From Wylensekiella montiformis (GTDB lineage: Bacteria > Bacillota > Negativicutes > Selenomonadales > Selenomonadaceae): DNA of 64,000 nt. The translations under genes and the position numbers were made by a program. Shown here one piece after another: positions 55,964-64,000 of the stretch (positions are counted from its first letter, which is position 1; each line of letters begins with the position of its first letter). Where the stretch lies: contig NZ_VUNL01000002.1 of NCBI RefSeq assembly GCF_009697385.1, positions 1 to 64,000 on the forward strand. Direction: 5' to 3'. Under the pieces are notes generated by a model. The model was not told where the DNA came from, made no database searches, and was given only the letters and a program-made list of their open reading frames with translations.

Positions 55964-57565
55964 TCAGGTTCCTTTATGAATTTCCCAGATAATGCGTATA
56001 CTCAAGATAAAGGCAATCAAATAGCCGAGAAATCCCAGCAAGGGAATTTCCATGATTTTGGGCGTCATCTGCGTAGTGCATATCGTGCTCGATCCCAAAA
56101 GCAATGCGGCCACCAGCAAGGCCAAAATCAGCTTATTGATCATCTGGTCCAGTTTCCGCAATGGTTCTTCCGATCCCGTCAGATCAAGATTCACCTTCGT
56201 CTGACCGCTCATCGTCATCTTCAGGATATCCGAGATCTGCTCGGGAAGCTGTGCCGATTTCCGCAGAAGCAGGAATCCTTCTCTCCGGGCCTTGGCCATC
56301 TCGTCCCGCCAATGAAAATTTTTCTTATAATTGACAGCCAGACTGCGGGCGAAGATCTCCACAAAGCTCACCTTCGGACAGCACAGGCGCATGACGCCCT
56401 CAACGGTCAGAACACCACGGGCAAACATCGACAGCCCCTGAGGGCAGCCGATATGATGAACCCGCATCAAGTTCATAATCTGACGCGTCAGTGTCCCCAT
56501 TTGGAGCTCGCTGAAATCCATGCTGCTGTACTGGGACATCAGCGCATCGATATCCTGATATAATACCGTATGATTTATCTTTCCCTTGACTACACCGAGA
56601 GACAGCACCGCTGCCTTCATTTCAAAGGTATCATGATTGGCCAGTGCGTAGATCGCTTTGCGTATCGCCATCCGGTCACGCCCTGACAGCTTGCCGACCA
56701 TCCCAAGATCCAGCCAGACAATCCGTCCGTTGCGAATCCAAATATTGCCGGGATGCGGATCCGCATGAAAAAAACCATCTTCAATAATCTGCTTGACATA
56801 ATTCTCGCCCAGATGCCTGCCCAGCAGATTGATATCATAGCCGCGGCTGCTCAGCTTGTCAAAATCATCAATGCGTATTCCGTCGATAAACTCCATGACC
56901 AGAATATGCGGTGTGGAAAGCTGGCGATAAACCTGCGGGCAGGTAACGTAATCGACGTCGCGGTTCAAATGATTGAATTCATCAATATGATCGGCTTCCA
57001 GCAGGAAATCCATCTCCTGCTTGGCAATCGTCCACATTTCATCCAAAACCATATTAAAATCCACGACATCCTGAGAACGGCTCACAACTTTTAAAAGAGC
57101 CGCCGCCCGTTTCAGCAGAGCAATATCCTTGCTCATGATCTCATAAATGCCGGGCCGCTGCACTTTCACAACGACTTTTTCCCCGCTTGCCAAAACGGCC
57201 CGGTGTACCTGCGCGATACTTGCCGACCCCAGCGCTTCCTCATCGATATATTGAAAGACCTTATTCCAGCGGCGGTTGTACTCCTGCTCGATCACGGACA
57301 AAATAACCGGAAACGGCAGCGCCTTAGCAGAAGACTGCAGTTTCATCAGCTCATCGCAGTATTCCGGCGGCAAAAAATCCGGACGCATACTCATGACCTG
57401 CCCCAGCTTTACAAAAGTAGGTCCGAGATCTTCCAACACCATGCGCAGCTTCTCCGGCGTCATGCCGCGAACCACCTCGCGCCTGCGCAAAACAGCTACC
57501 ATTTCCCGCAGCCTGGCCGTAGCTCCTGCTTCTTCTATTTTATTCTGAAAGAATTGTCCCAGCAT
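55964..57565 (-). CDS. UbiB/ABC1-type atypical kinase
   Basis: The 533-residue protein shows the UbiB hallmarks: KLGQVMSMRPDFLP (KxGQ), GSASIAQVHRA (Ala-rich loop), DPHPGNI and WLDLGMVG. Two hydrophobic segments near the C-terminus (about 485-530) anchor it in the membrane. In E. coli UbiB is needed for ubiquinone synthesis; Bacillota use menaquinone or lack quinones, so the target here is unknown and may concern lipids or envelope. The ATG follows GGAG. It is followed by aroH. Confidence 0.9.
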   Translation of the reverse strand: MLGQFFQNKIEEAGATARLREMVAVLRRREVVRGMTPEKLRMVLEDLGPTFVKLGQVMSMRPDFLPPEYCDELMKLQSSAKALPFPVILSVIEQEYNRRWNKVFQYIDEEALGSASIAQVHRAVLASGEKVVVKVQRPGIYEIMSKDIALLKRAAALLKVVSRSQDVVDFNMVLDEMWTIAKQEMDFLLEADHIDEFNHLNRDVDYVTCPQVYRQLSTPHILVMEFIDGIRIDDFDKLSSRGYDINLLGRHLGENYVKQIIEDGFFHADPHPGNIWIRNGRIVWLDLGMVGKLSGRDRMAIRKAIYALANHDTFEMKAAVLSLGVVKGKINHTVLYQDIDALMSQYSSMDFSELQMGTLTRQIMNLMRVHHIGCPQGLSMFARGVLTVEGVMRLCCPKVSFVEIFARSLAVNYKKNFHWRDEMAKARREGFLLLRKSAQLPEQISDILKMTMSGQTKVNLDLTGSEEPLRKLDQMINKLILALLVAALLLGSSTICTTQMTPKIMEIPLLGFLGYLIAFILSIRIIWEIHKGT

Positions 57566-57598
57566 AAACGCACGGCTCCTTCTGCAACAGGTTCACGT

Positions 57599-59227
57599 TT
57601 ATTTTTTATACTTTTCCATCAGCTGCTGGCGCACCGTCTCATTGGCCAGAAAATCGTCGTATGTCGTCACGCGATCCACTACGCCATCCGGAGTGATATC
57701 AATAATGCGATTTGCTATCGTCTGAACAAATTCATGGTCATGCGAAACAAAAAGAGCCGTTCCCTTAAAGGCAATCAGGCCGTTGTTCAACGCCGTAATC
57801 GATTCCAGATCCAAATGATTCGTTGGCTCATCGAGCAACAGAACATTTGCACCGGAAAGCATCATGCGTGAAAGCATGCAGCGGACCCGCTCGCCGCCGG
57901 AAAGGACAGACGCCTTTTTCAGGCTCTCCTCTCCGGAAAACAGCATCCGGCCCAAGAATCCGCGAACAAAAGTTTCATCAGGGTCCTTGGAATATTGGCG
58001 CAGCCAATCAACCAGAGTCAAATCCACATCATCAAAATACGAAGAGTTATCGGAAGGAAGATATGCCTGCGTCGTCGTAACACCCCATTTAAAGGTTCCC
58101 TCATCCGGCTCCTCTTCTCCCATGAGAATCCGGAACAACATCGTTTTGCCGATACTGTTCGGGCCGACGAAAGCAACCTTGTCTCCCTTTTTCAACGTAA
58201 AGCTGACATTTTTAAGCACCTGCTCGCCATCCACGGTCTTGGAAATTCCATCCACCTGCAGCAGCTGATCGCCGGCTTCGCGGTCCGGCGTAAAAGCAAT
58301 ATAAGGATAGCGGCGGGAAGACGGCTTGATGTCCTCCACACGAATTTTATCCAGCAGCTTTTTGCGGCTCGTCGCCTGTTTTGATTTGGCTGCGTTGGCG
58401 GCAAAACGGGCGATAAAGTTCTGCAGCTCCTTGATCTTTTCTTCTGCTTTTTTATTCTGCTCCTTTTGAAGCTGGAGCGCCAGCTGGCTGGACTGATACC
58501 AGAAATCATAATTACCGGCATAGAGCCTGATTTCGCCAAAGTCCACATCACAGATATACGTGCAAACCTGATTTAGGAAATGCCGGTCATGGGATACAAC
58601 AATGACGGTATTCGGAAAATCCGCCAGAAAGTCTTCCAGCCAGTTGATGGACTCGACATCCAAATGATTCGTCGGCTCGTCGAGCAGAAGAATATCCGGG
58701 TTTCCGAATAAAGCCTGCGCCAGCAAAACACGAACTTTTTCCTTCGCCGTAAGATCTGCCATTTTCATCGTATGTTCCGCTTCTGGTATGCCAAGACCAT
58801 TGAGCAGCCGCGCTGCCTCTGACTCCGCGTCCCATCCGTTCAGTTCCGCGAATTCCGCTTCAAGCTCCGATGCTTTCATGCCATCTTCTTCACTGAAATC
58901 CGGCTTGGCATAGAGCGCATCCTTTTCATCCATGATCTCCACCAGGCGCTTATGCCCCATGATGACGGTACGAAGCACTTCATAGTCGTCATAGGCGTAA
59001 TGATCCTGACGAAGGACGGCCAGACGTTCTCCCGGCGTAATTTCTATCGTTCCGCCGGTCGGTTCGATCTCACCGGACAGCAGCTTGAGAAACGTGGATT
59101 TTCCGGCACCATTGGCGCCAATAATCCCATAGCAGTTTCCCGGAGTAAATTTGAGGTTTACATCCTTATAAAGGACGCGCTTGCCAAATTGCAGCGACAC
59201 ATTATTCGTCGTAATCATAACATCCAT
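57599..59227 (-). CDS. ABC-F ATPase (YbiT/YkpA type)
   Basis: The 542-residue protein has two ABC domains without membrane segments. NBD1 has GANGAGKST at 37-45 and LLLDEPTNHLDV; NBD2 has GPNSIGKT and LLLDEPTNHLDL. The first signature is degenerate (LTAKEKVRV) while the second is LSGGERVR, as in the YbiT/YkpA branch. Such proteins act on the ribosome rather than as transporters. An antibiotic role is not implied. The start is either the first or fourth codon; both have imperfect spacing to AAGGG. Confidence 0.93.
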   Translation of the reverse strand: MDVMITTNNVSLQFGKRVLYKDVNLKFTPGNCYGIIGANGAGKSTFLKLLSGEIEPTGGTIEITPGERLAVLRQDHYAYDDYEVLRTVIMGHKRLVEIMDEKDALYAKPDFSEEDGMKASELEAEFAELNGWDAESEAARLLNGLGIPEAEHTMKMADLTAKEKVRVLLAQALFGNPDILLLDEPTNHLDVESINWLEDFLADFPNTVIVVSHDRHFLNQVCTYICDVDFGEIRLYAGNYDFWYQSSQLALQLQKEQNKKAEEKIKELQNFIARFAANAAKSKQATSRKKLLDKIRVEDIKPSSRRYPYIAFTPDREAGDQLLQVDGISKTVDGEQVLKNVSFTLKKGDKVAFVGPNSIGKTMLFRILMGEEEPDEGTFKWGVTTTQAYLPSDNSSYFDDVDLTLVDWLRQYSKDPDETFVRGFLGRMLFSGEESLKKASVLSGGERVRCMLSRMMLSGANVLLLDEPTNHLDLESITALNNGLIAFKGTALFVSHDHEFVQTIANRIIDITPDGVVDRVTTYDDFLANETVRQQLMEKYKK

Positions 59228-59276
59228 ATTCCCTTCTGTTTATGCAAATTATGCAGAAAAACGCGGCAACGGTTCT

Positions 59277-60071
59277 TTACTTTGTCAGCATCGCCCGAAA
59301 AATGCTTAAAATACTCTGCCCGTAAGTATATCCGGGAACGGCCCAACGCCCGTTGAGATCCCCCCAACGCCCCAGCGTACGCGTTCCGTAAGACGACCGG
59401 ACCAGTCTGTAGCGCGGATCGACAACCGGCATATTCGGCTGACGCGTCGAAGCGTAGGCCAGAAGATGCTGAATCTGAGCGCGAACACCGAGACGCGCCG
59501 AGCCAAAGTAAGCTCCTTTTACCTGACTGCTCGTCGTTCCCAGCCCGCAATAATTATTCTGGTCCGGCGTCACCGTCCCTCCGTAGCGAAAAAAGCCCGT
59601 TTCCTTCAAGGCCTGTGCAAAAGCAACATCCGGACGGATCCCTTCCCGGGCTCCTTCTTCGTAATAGTACGATACCAGTTCCTGCGGAGATACCGTGATG
59701 TTCGGCGCCGGATTGACACTGAGCAGAAAATCCACGCATTGCTGCTGGCTGGCCAAAGGCGTACCGATAATCGAATCGTCTTCGGCTGAAACCGTCTTCG
59801 GCACAGCTGCTGCGGATGATGCCGCCGCAGCAGCATCCGCAGCCGGATGCAAAACATCCTGCACGCGGGAACGCAGCTCCTTCGACTCAGTCTGCCGCTC
59901 CAGCGAACGGCTTCCGCCCTCCCTGACCGGCCTTCCCGTTGAAACGCGAGTCTCCGACTGCACGCTGTCCAGATGTCTGGCCGCTTCACTGACAGACATC
60001 ATGGAAAGTAAAACGATCCCGGTCATCATACCGGAAAAAATCAACCGCCAATCATCATGATGGAATCTCAC
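59277..60071 (-). CDS. Glucosaminidase-type cell-wall hydrolase (GH73-like)
   Basis: The 264-residue protein has an N-terminal hydrophobic segment (SGMMTGIVLLSMM), a low-complexity Ala- and Ser-rich linker, and a C-terminal domain. The domain has AFAQALKETGFFRYGG, the catalytic-Glu region of glucosaminidases, then NNYCGLGTT and ARLGVRAQIQHLLAYA. It would cleave GlcNAc bonds in peptidoglycan. The GTG at 60071, ten bases after AGGGG, is chosen; an ATG directly after the stop of the permease gene has no ribosome site. It is probably co-transcribed with the permease. Confidence 0.78.
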   Translation of the reverse strand: MRFHHDDWRLIFSGMMTGIVLLSMMSVSEAARHLDSVQSETRVSTGRPVREGGSRSLERQTESKELRSRVQDVLHPAADAAAAASSAAAVPKTVSAEDDSIIGTPLASQQQCVDFLLSVNPAPNITVSPQELVSYYYEEGAREGIRPDVAFAQALKETGFFRYGGTVTPDQNNYCGLGTTSSQVKGAYFGSARLGVRAQIQHLLAYASTRQPNMPVVDPRYRLVRSSYGTRTLGRWGDLNGRWAVPGYTYGQSILSIFRAMLTK

Positions 60072-60113
60072 GAAATGAACACCCCTTGAAAACAAGCATC
60101 GAAATACATCCAT

Positions 60114-61397
60114 TTAAACAGACACATAAAGAAAATAAACAGCAAACAAGAAAGAGAGAGCCATGGTCCCCCGCGGAACATCCCGCAGCCGGCCGGCACA
60201 AATCTTCATAACGCACCACAAGATCATTCCGATCCCCAGACCGGCAGATATACTCCATGACAACGGCATCAGGACCAGCACGGCAACGGAAGCGCTGACA
60301 TCCGGCCATTCCGCGAATGCAGAAAGGGCCGCCCGATTCATCGTACGAATCATCATCAGTCCTCCGCCTACGAGTACAGGAACAACCATAGCCGGGAACT
60401 CTGCCATCGCAGCCAGCAGCGGCTCGCAAAACAAAGCCAGCATTAAAAAAAATGCTGTGGAAAATGCCGCAGTCCGGCACTGCTCCCGCTCTGTCAGCAG
60501 CAACGCCGTCGGCGGAGCCACAGCAACAGGCAGACTTCCGAGCAATGCCCCGGGGATTCCCAGCCCGAAAATCCAGGGAAGAACGCGCCGGCCTTCTCTC
60601 TCTTCCGGCTGTATTGCCTGCAGCCAGCTCCAGTTTACGCAGCTGAGAACCATAAGCAAGGTCACCCCGGCCGACAGCATCTCCACGGCCTCGCGGGGCG
60701 TTTCTGCCGTCAGACAGAGCTGAAATGCGGTATGATCCAAGCCTTCCGGCAACAGAAACGGCGCCGCTGGAACGGCCCAAAAGCCTTCTGCCAGAGAAAC
60801 AGCCGCCGTAAGCACCATTCCGTACATTATGGCACTGCTCCGTCCCACCGCCATCAGCGCCAGCGTAACGAAAATACCCGCCGCGCTGAACCAGGCCAGC
60901 GGATCCTGAAAATTTCCCAGCATGGTCAGTGACCACGGGGACCGGACCAAAATGCGTCCCATATACAGGCCGAGCAGAATCAGCATCAGGCCCAGGGCCC
61001 CCGGCATGACCTGACGGATCGGCTGCGGGATCCATGAGGTCATACACCGTCCTGCCGCTCCCTGAAACAGAATCACCCCTGCTAAAGAAGCCGCCGCCCC
61101 AATACCCAGAAGCTGCTGCCAGCTGAGTCCCTGCGAAATGGCAGACAAAAAAACCAGCGAGGAAGAACAAGATACCGGAATCGACAGCAGAAACGGCAGG
61201 CGAAGCCACCCCATGAGAAAGGTCCCTGCCAACGCGATAAATCCCGCTGAAAAGAACGCTCCCGGAAAGCTCATCCCCGTCTGCGCGAGCAGTTTGGGAA
61301 CCACCACCAGCCCCACGGCCGTTACTGCAGCAGCCATCATCCCCGTCCGAACGCCATGCCACATTCTTTCCGTCGGCTTCGTTACTGACTTTTTCAT
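60114..61397 (-). CDS. NCS2-family nucleobase permease-like protein
   Basis: The 427-residue protein has about twelve hydrophobic segments. It shows the purine-permease pattern, such as GLGIPGALLGSLPVAVAPPTALLLTE with charged TM8-TM10 positions and VLVGGGLMMIRTMN. It probably imports a purine or uracil-like base. The ATG at 61397 has AAGGTGAG seven bases before it; a GTG seven codons earlier lies in that site. The substrate cannot be named. Confidence 0.78.
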   Translation of the reverse strand: MKKSVTKPTERMWHGVRTGMMAAAVTAVGLVVVPKLLAQTGMSFPGAFFSAGFIALAGTFLMGWLRLPFLLSIPVSCSSSLVFLSAISQGLSWQQLLGIGAAASLAGVILFQGAAGRCMTSWIPQPIRQVMPGALGLMLILLGLYMGRILVRSPWSLTMLGNFQDPLAWFSAAGIFVTLALMAVGRSSAIMYGMVLTAAVSLAEGFWAVPAAPFLLPEGLDHTAFQLCLTAETPREAVEMLSAGVTLLMVLSCVNWSWLQAIQPEEREGRRVLPWIFGLGIPGALLGSLPVAVAPPTALLLTEREQCRTAAFSTAFFLMLALFCEPLLAAMAEFPAMVVPVLVGGGLMMIRTMNRAALSAFAEWPDVSASVAVLVLMPLSWSISAGLGIGMILWCVMKICAGRLRDVPRGTMALSFLFAVYFLYVSV

Positions 61398-61499
61398 AAA
61401 TCGGCTCACCTTCCCCACAGTATAACAGTTTTATTTTACCACAAGGGCTATGAAAATGACAGATCTCCCACTTATTTTCATCTTTCCCGGGAAAATTAA

Positions 61500-61508
61500 T
61501 GATATAAT
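61500..61508 (+). promoter_or_regulatory. Extended -10 promoter of the VTT gene
   Basis: TGATATAAT (TG at 61500-61501, TATAAT at 61503-61508) is a good extended -10. No -35 box is visible. Confidence 0.6.
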
Positions 61509-61558
61509 GAAAAAGGTACACGATACCCGTATTATGAATCGATCAGGAGGTTTTCTTT

Positions 61559-62275
61559 TTGAAACTGCATCCATCCATGGGAATGGTCAAAGTCCTTGCC
61601 GCACTGGCCATTGTCCTTCTCTTTGTGGTAATACATTGGATAAACCCCATGCTCCTGCCGCACATTGCCGGACTGCTTTCCCGGGGAGATATACGGGAAA
61701 CAGCGGATTACATTGCCTCGTTCGGGCCATGGGCCGTCTTGTTCAGCTTTCTTCTCACGCTTTTTGTCAACGCGCTGGGCTTCCCGCCGGCCATCATTTT
61801 CTCCACGGCCAATACCTTGATCTTCGGCATCGCGGCAGGAATTTTTCTCGCAGTCACTGCTGAAACCGTCGGCGTGGCAATCAGCTTTCTGCTGCTTCGC
61901 TTTTTCTTCCGCGATGCCGCCGAAGCCATCATCAGAAAAAGCAAGACGCTGTCCAGTATCGATAAGTACAGCGGCCGGCGCGGTTTTGTCGTCATGCTGA
62001 TCGCCCGCATGGTCCCCTATTTCCCTTCTATCCTGCTCAATGCGCTCGGCGCGCTGTCCGCTATGAAATTCAGAGATTATCTTATCGCTTCCTTTGTCGG
62101 CAAGTTTCCCTCCACCGGCATTGAGGCCATCATCGGGCACGATACCATTACCCATCAGGAAGATCCGACGCGCCTTATCACCGTCTGCGTGATCGCCGTT
62201 TTCCTGATGCTCGGCGCCTGGATTTACGAACGGCGCGCGGCCAATCATGCGCCGGATAAATCCGCTCCGCACTGA
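61559..62275 (+). CDS. VTT-domain membrane protein (TVP38/DedA-like)
   Basis: The 238-residue protein has about five membrane segments, with the VTT core around residues 65-190 (LGFPPAIIFSTANTLIFG, ARMVPYFPS, GKFPST). VTT/DedA proteins are linked to lipid scrambling and membrane homeostasis; the exact role is unknown. The start is TTG, eight bases after AGGAGG. It is followed by the phosphoesterase gene after 51 bases on the same strand. Confidence 0.88.
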   Translation: MKLHPSMGMVKVLAALAIVLLFVVIHWINPMLLPHIAGLLSRGDIRETADYIASFGPWAVLFSFLLTLFVNALGFPPAIIFSTANTLIFGIAAGIFLAVTAETVGVAISFLLLRFFFRDAAEAIIRKSKTLSSIDKYSGRRGFVVMLIARMVPYFPSILLNALGALSAMKFRDYLIASFVGKFPSTGIEAIIGHDTITHQEDPTRLITVCVIAVFLMLGAWIYERRAANHAPDKSAPH

Positions 62276-62326
62276 ACAGTCCCCTGAACAGACGCCGCAA
62301 TCCGAAACAAGGAGCGATAGATTACT

Positions 62327-63568
62327 ATGACAAGAAGAACCTTTATCCAGCTCTGTACCAGCGTCCTGCTGGCTCTCGGCCTTGGACGCTATATCCCCGC
62401 ATCCGCCGCGGGCCGCACCATCCGGTTTCCGCGCCAGATCATCACGCAGGATTCTGCGACAAGCCGGACCGTCATGTGGCAGGCAGACGGCCCGGTAAAG
62501 GATGCGGTATTCCGGCTTACATCGCCCAACGGAATGAAACAGATCCATCCCGAAAGCAACACGCTGGTTCAGGACAATGACACCACGACATGTTATACCG
62601 TACGGCTTACCGGACTGAAATCAGGCACGCATTATGAAGGAACAATCCAAATGGGCGGAGAAGAAATCCCGCTGCCCATAAATACCGCTTCCAGCCGCAC
62701 GCAAACCTTTCAGGCCCTGTTGGTTTGCGATTCTCAATGCGGTGAAACATACGAAACATTCCGGCAGCTGCTGACCCGGGCCTTTGCCCGCCACCCTGAA
62801 GCGGCTTTTCTGGCTGATATCGGCGACCTTACGGACAACGGCCAGTCATCCTGGCACTGGAACAGCTTCCTATCTGTTCTCACAGACAGTCCGGCAAGAG
62901 CGATCCCCTTTGTTCCCGTCATGGGCAATCATGAATGCTACGGTCTGGACTGGCAGTTTGCTCTGCCGCGCCGCTATCTCGCAACATTTTCCCTGCCGGA
63001 TAACGGCAGCCGGGCATTTTCCGGCTATTATTATTCCTTTGATTATGGGCCCGCGCATTTCATCGTTCTCAACACACAGATCGCCGAGCTGGACAAGCTG
63101 AAGCCCGGTCTTTTGCAGGAAGAACTGCTTTGGCTCCGTCAGGACGCCGCCGTCAGCAAAAAGTCATGGAAAATCGTCCTGATGCACAAGGATATTCTTG
63201 CTTATGATGAATATCAGCCCGGGACCGGCCACACCGGCGGAATCAGTGATGTCGGTCATGCCTTTATGCAGACATTCGAACAGCTCGGCATCGATCTTGT
63301 ATTGACCGGCCATATGCACACCTATCGGAACCGGGGGCATATTCGAGCGGGGAAACCGGCCGAAGACGGCCCGCTCTACATTATGAGCGGGCCGTCCGGC
63401 AACGAACAATATACCGTACCCGCTGACCCTCTCTATGACCGAAAGGCAATCGCTCAGCCTACCCGAGAAAATTACCTCCTTCTGGAAGTCACGCCGCATA
63501 CGCTGCAGATTTCCGACTATACAGTGGACGGCACAGAAATCGATCGTTCCACGCTGACCAAAGAATGA
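62327..63568 (+). CDS. Tat-exported metallophosphoesterase
   Basis: The 413-residue protein starts MTRRTFIQLCTS, a twin-arginine signal, followed by a hydrophobic run and an Ala-rich cleavage region. A fibronectin-like N-terminal part (about 30-125) precedes the metallophosphoesterase domain, with VCDSQCG, GDLTDNG, GNHECYG, HKD and GHMHTY. This is the two-domain layout of purple acid phosphatase-like enzymes. The first metal motif is DSQ where DxH is usual. Export through Tat implies folding and metal loading in the cytoplasm. Substrate unknown. Confidence 0.85.
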   Translation: MTRRTFIQLCTSVLLALGLGRYIPASAAGRTIRFPRQIITQDSATSRTVMWQADGPVKDAVFRLTSPNGMKQIHPESNTLVQDNDTTTCYTVRLTGLKSGTHYEGTIQMGGEEIPLPINTASSRTQTFQALLVCDSQCGETYETFRQLLTRAFARHPEAAFLADIGDLTDNGQSSWHWNSFLSVLTDSPARAIPFVPVMGNHECYGLDWQFALPRRYLATFSLPDNGSRAFSGYYYSFDYGPAHFIVLNTQIAELDKLKPGLLQEELLWLRQDAAVSKKSWKIVLMHKDILAYDEYQPGTGHTGGISDVGHAFMQTFEQLGIDLVLTGHMHTYRNRGHIRAGKPAEDGPLYIMSGPSGNEQYTVPADPLYDRKAIAQPTRENYLLLEVTPHTLQISDYTVDGTEIDRSTLTKE

Positions 63569-63592
63569 AACCTCTCCCCGCCTCACCAAAAC

Positions 63593-63646
63593 GCCCCGCA
63601 CAGACGGACAAACTATGAATCTCATGCTTATCCGCCCGTGCGGGGC
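63593..63646 (-). terminator. Hairpin between convergent genes
   Basis: GCCCCGCAC (63593-63601) pairs perfectly with GTGCGGGGC (63638-63646), with a further partial inner stem. On the minus strand GTTTTGG follows, so it suits the DUF2752 gene. Confidence 0.65.
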
Positions 63647-63704
63647 ATCCTCGCCATATTCACATTCTATTGCAGAAAAAATCCTTCCGGACCGTCCGCA
63701 TTCC

Positions 63705-64000
63705 TCATCCGGCCAAATTGCGCCAGACACCAAAAAGAAGAAAAACCGCCAGCAATATCTGCGGCAGATAAAAATCAGAATCCGTTATTTCCCCCGTACG
63801 AATCCAATGAGCATCCTCCCGAATCTGAAGAACAAGCAGCAGCGGTGCCGTCAGAAGAATTGCCGGATTCGCAGCCATGGCTCCGGACAGGTCGCCATGA
63901 GCCAGTGCCAACGCCATATGTGTGACGCCGCATCCGGGGCAAAGATATCCTGTCAGCAGACGGAACGGGCATGGCAGGCTCATTCCCGTCGACAAACAGA
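63705..64000 (-). CDS. DUF2752 membrane protein (5' end beyond the window)
   Basis: The open frame runs to the window edge. The visible 98 residues include the DUF2752 signature CPFRLLTGYLCPGCGVTHM, then HGDLSGAMAANP, and two or three hydrophobic segments. The conserved Cys residues suggest a thiol or metal site at the membrane. The function of the family is not known. A TTG at 63995 is possible as a start, but the family normally has more residues before CPF, so the start probably lies outside. Confidence 0.75.
   Translation of the reverse strand, partial: CLSTGMSLPCPFRLLTGYLCPGCGVTHMALALAHGDLSGAMAANPAILLTAPLLLVLQIREDAHWIRTGEITDSDFYLPQILLAVFLLFGVWRNLAG

Noticed and set aside
60055-61521. 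488-codon frame overlapping the NCS2 permease on the same strand
   Set aside because: Composition is rich in Gly, Arg and Ser with no family likeness, while the other frame encodes a clear twelve-segment permease.

Overview
The window looks like chromosomal DNA of an anaerobic Bacillota, most plausibly a member of the Negativicutes (the Selenomonas, Mitsuokella or Megasphaera kind). Reasons: the S10-spc-alpha ribosomal cluster runs into an ecfA1-ecfA2-ecfT-truA block, an arrangement typical of Bacillota. RNase Y, YmdB, SpoVS and Asp23-type proteins lie together. A Wzz-type polysaccharide gene, a short clostridial-type ThiC, a giant HgdC-like acyl-CoA dehydratase activase and an AgcS symporter are present. 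The genus is inference; no rRNA gene is present to decide it. The DNA is moderately GC-rich, nearly every gene is on the minus strand, and no insertion sequence, prophage or CRISPR array was seen.

Layout. 1-2.3 kb: the cut end of a polysaccharide locus (a CapD/FlaA1-type sugar-nucleotide enzyme, GTG start, and a Wzz chain-length protein). 2.5-4.4 kb: FtsH. 4.5-9.7 kb: an RNA-turnover and stress unit read leftwards from a strong promoter (rny, unknown 182-aa protein, ymdB, spoVS, PHP phosphoesterase, P-loop/Asp23 protein). 9.8-14.7 kb: single genes separated by clear terminators (zinc-ribbon membrane protein, P-loop kinase, M48 protease, AI-2E-type permease, CBS protein, UspA). 14.8-16.3 kb: thiC under a TPP riboswitch with its own terminator. 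16.4 kb: tRNA-Pro(CGG) with a consensus promoter. 16.6-18 kb: AgcS symporter. 18.2-25.1 kb: purine operon purC-E-F-M-N-H-D, in which purH is only the IMP cyclohydrolase half. 25.2-29.5 kb: the 1420-residue activase. 29.6-30.2 kb: a lone serine recombinase. 30.3-33.6 kb: ecfA1-ecfA2-ecfT-truA, whose promoter overlaps a BirA-like operator. 33.9-53.2 kb: ribosomal protein genes with secY, adk, infA, rpoA, tuf and fusA. 53.4-59.2 kb: transketolase, AroH chorismate mutase, UbiB-like kinase and an ABC-F protein. 59.2-64 kb: glucosaminidase, NCS2 permease, VTT membrane protein, Tat-exported phosphoesterase, and a DUF2752 gene cut by the window end.

How the parts work together. Most of the window is growth-rate machinery: ribosome and elongation factors, Sec translocation, purine and thiamine synthesis, and vitamin uptake by an ECF module. 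The best regulatory signals are the TPP riboswitch, a 32-bp BirA-like operator between two divergent promoters near 33.7 kb (the rightward one apparently making only a short hairpin-terminated RNA), a 37-bp near-perfect inverted repeat upstream of tkt, and a 14-bp palindrome just upstream of the purine promoter.

No clearly new multi-gene system was recognised. The most promising leads are the BirA-like divergent locus, the orphan recombinase, the split PurH, the AroH with a Glu-to-Gln change at a catalytic position, and two little-described fusions (P-loop with Asp23, and kinase with a short Rpn-like tail). Start codons were reassigned where a Shine-Dalgarno site or promoter favoured another codon, and many ribosomal genes here begin with GTG or TTG.
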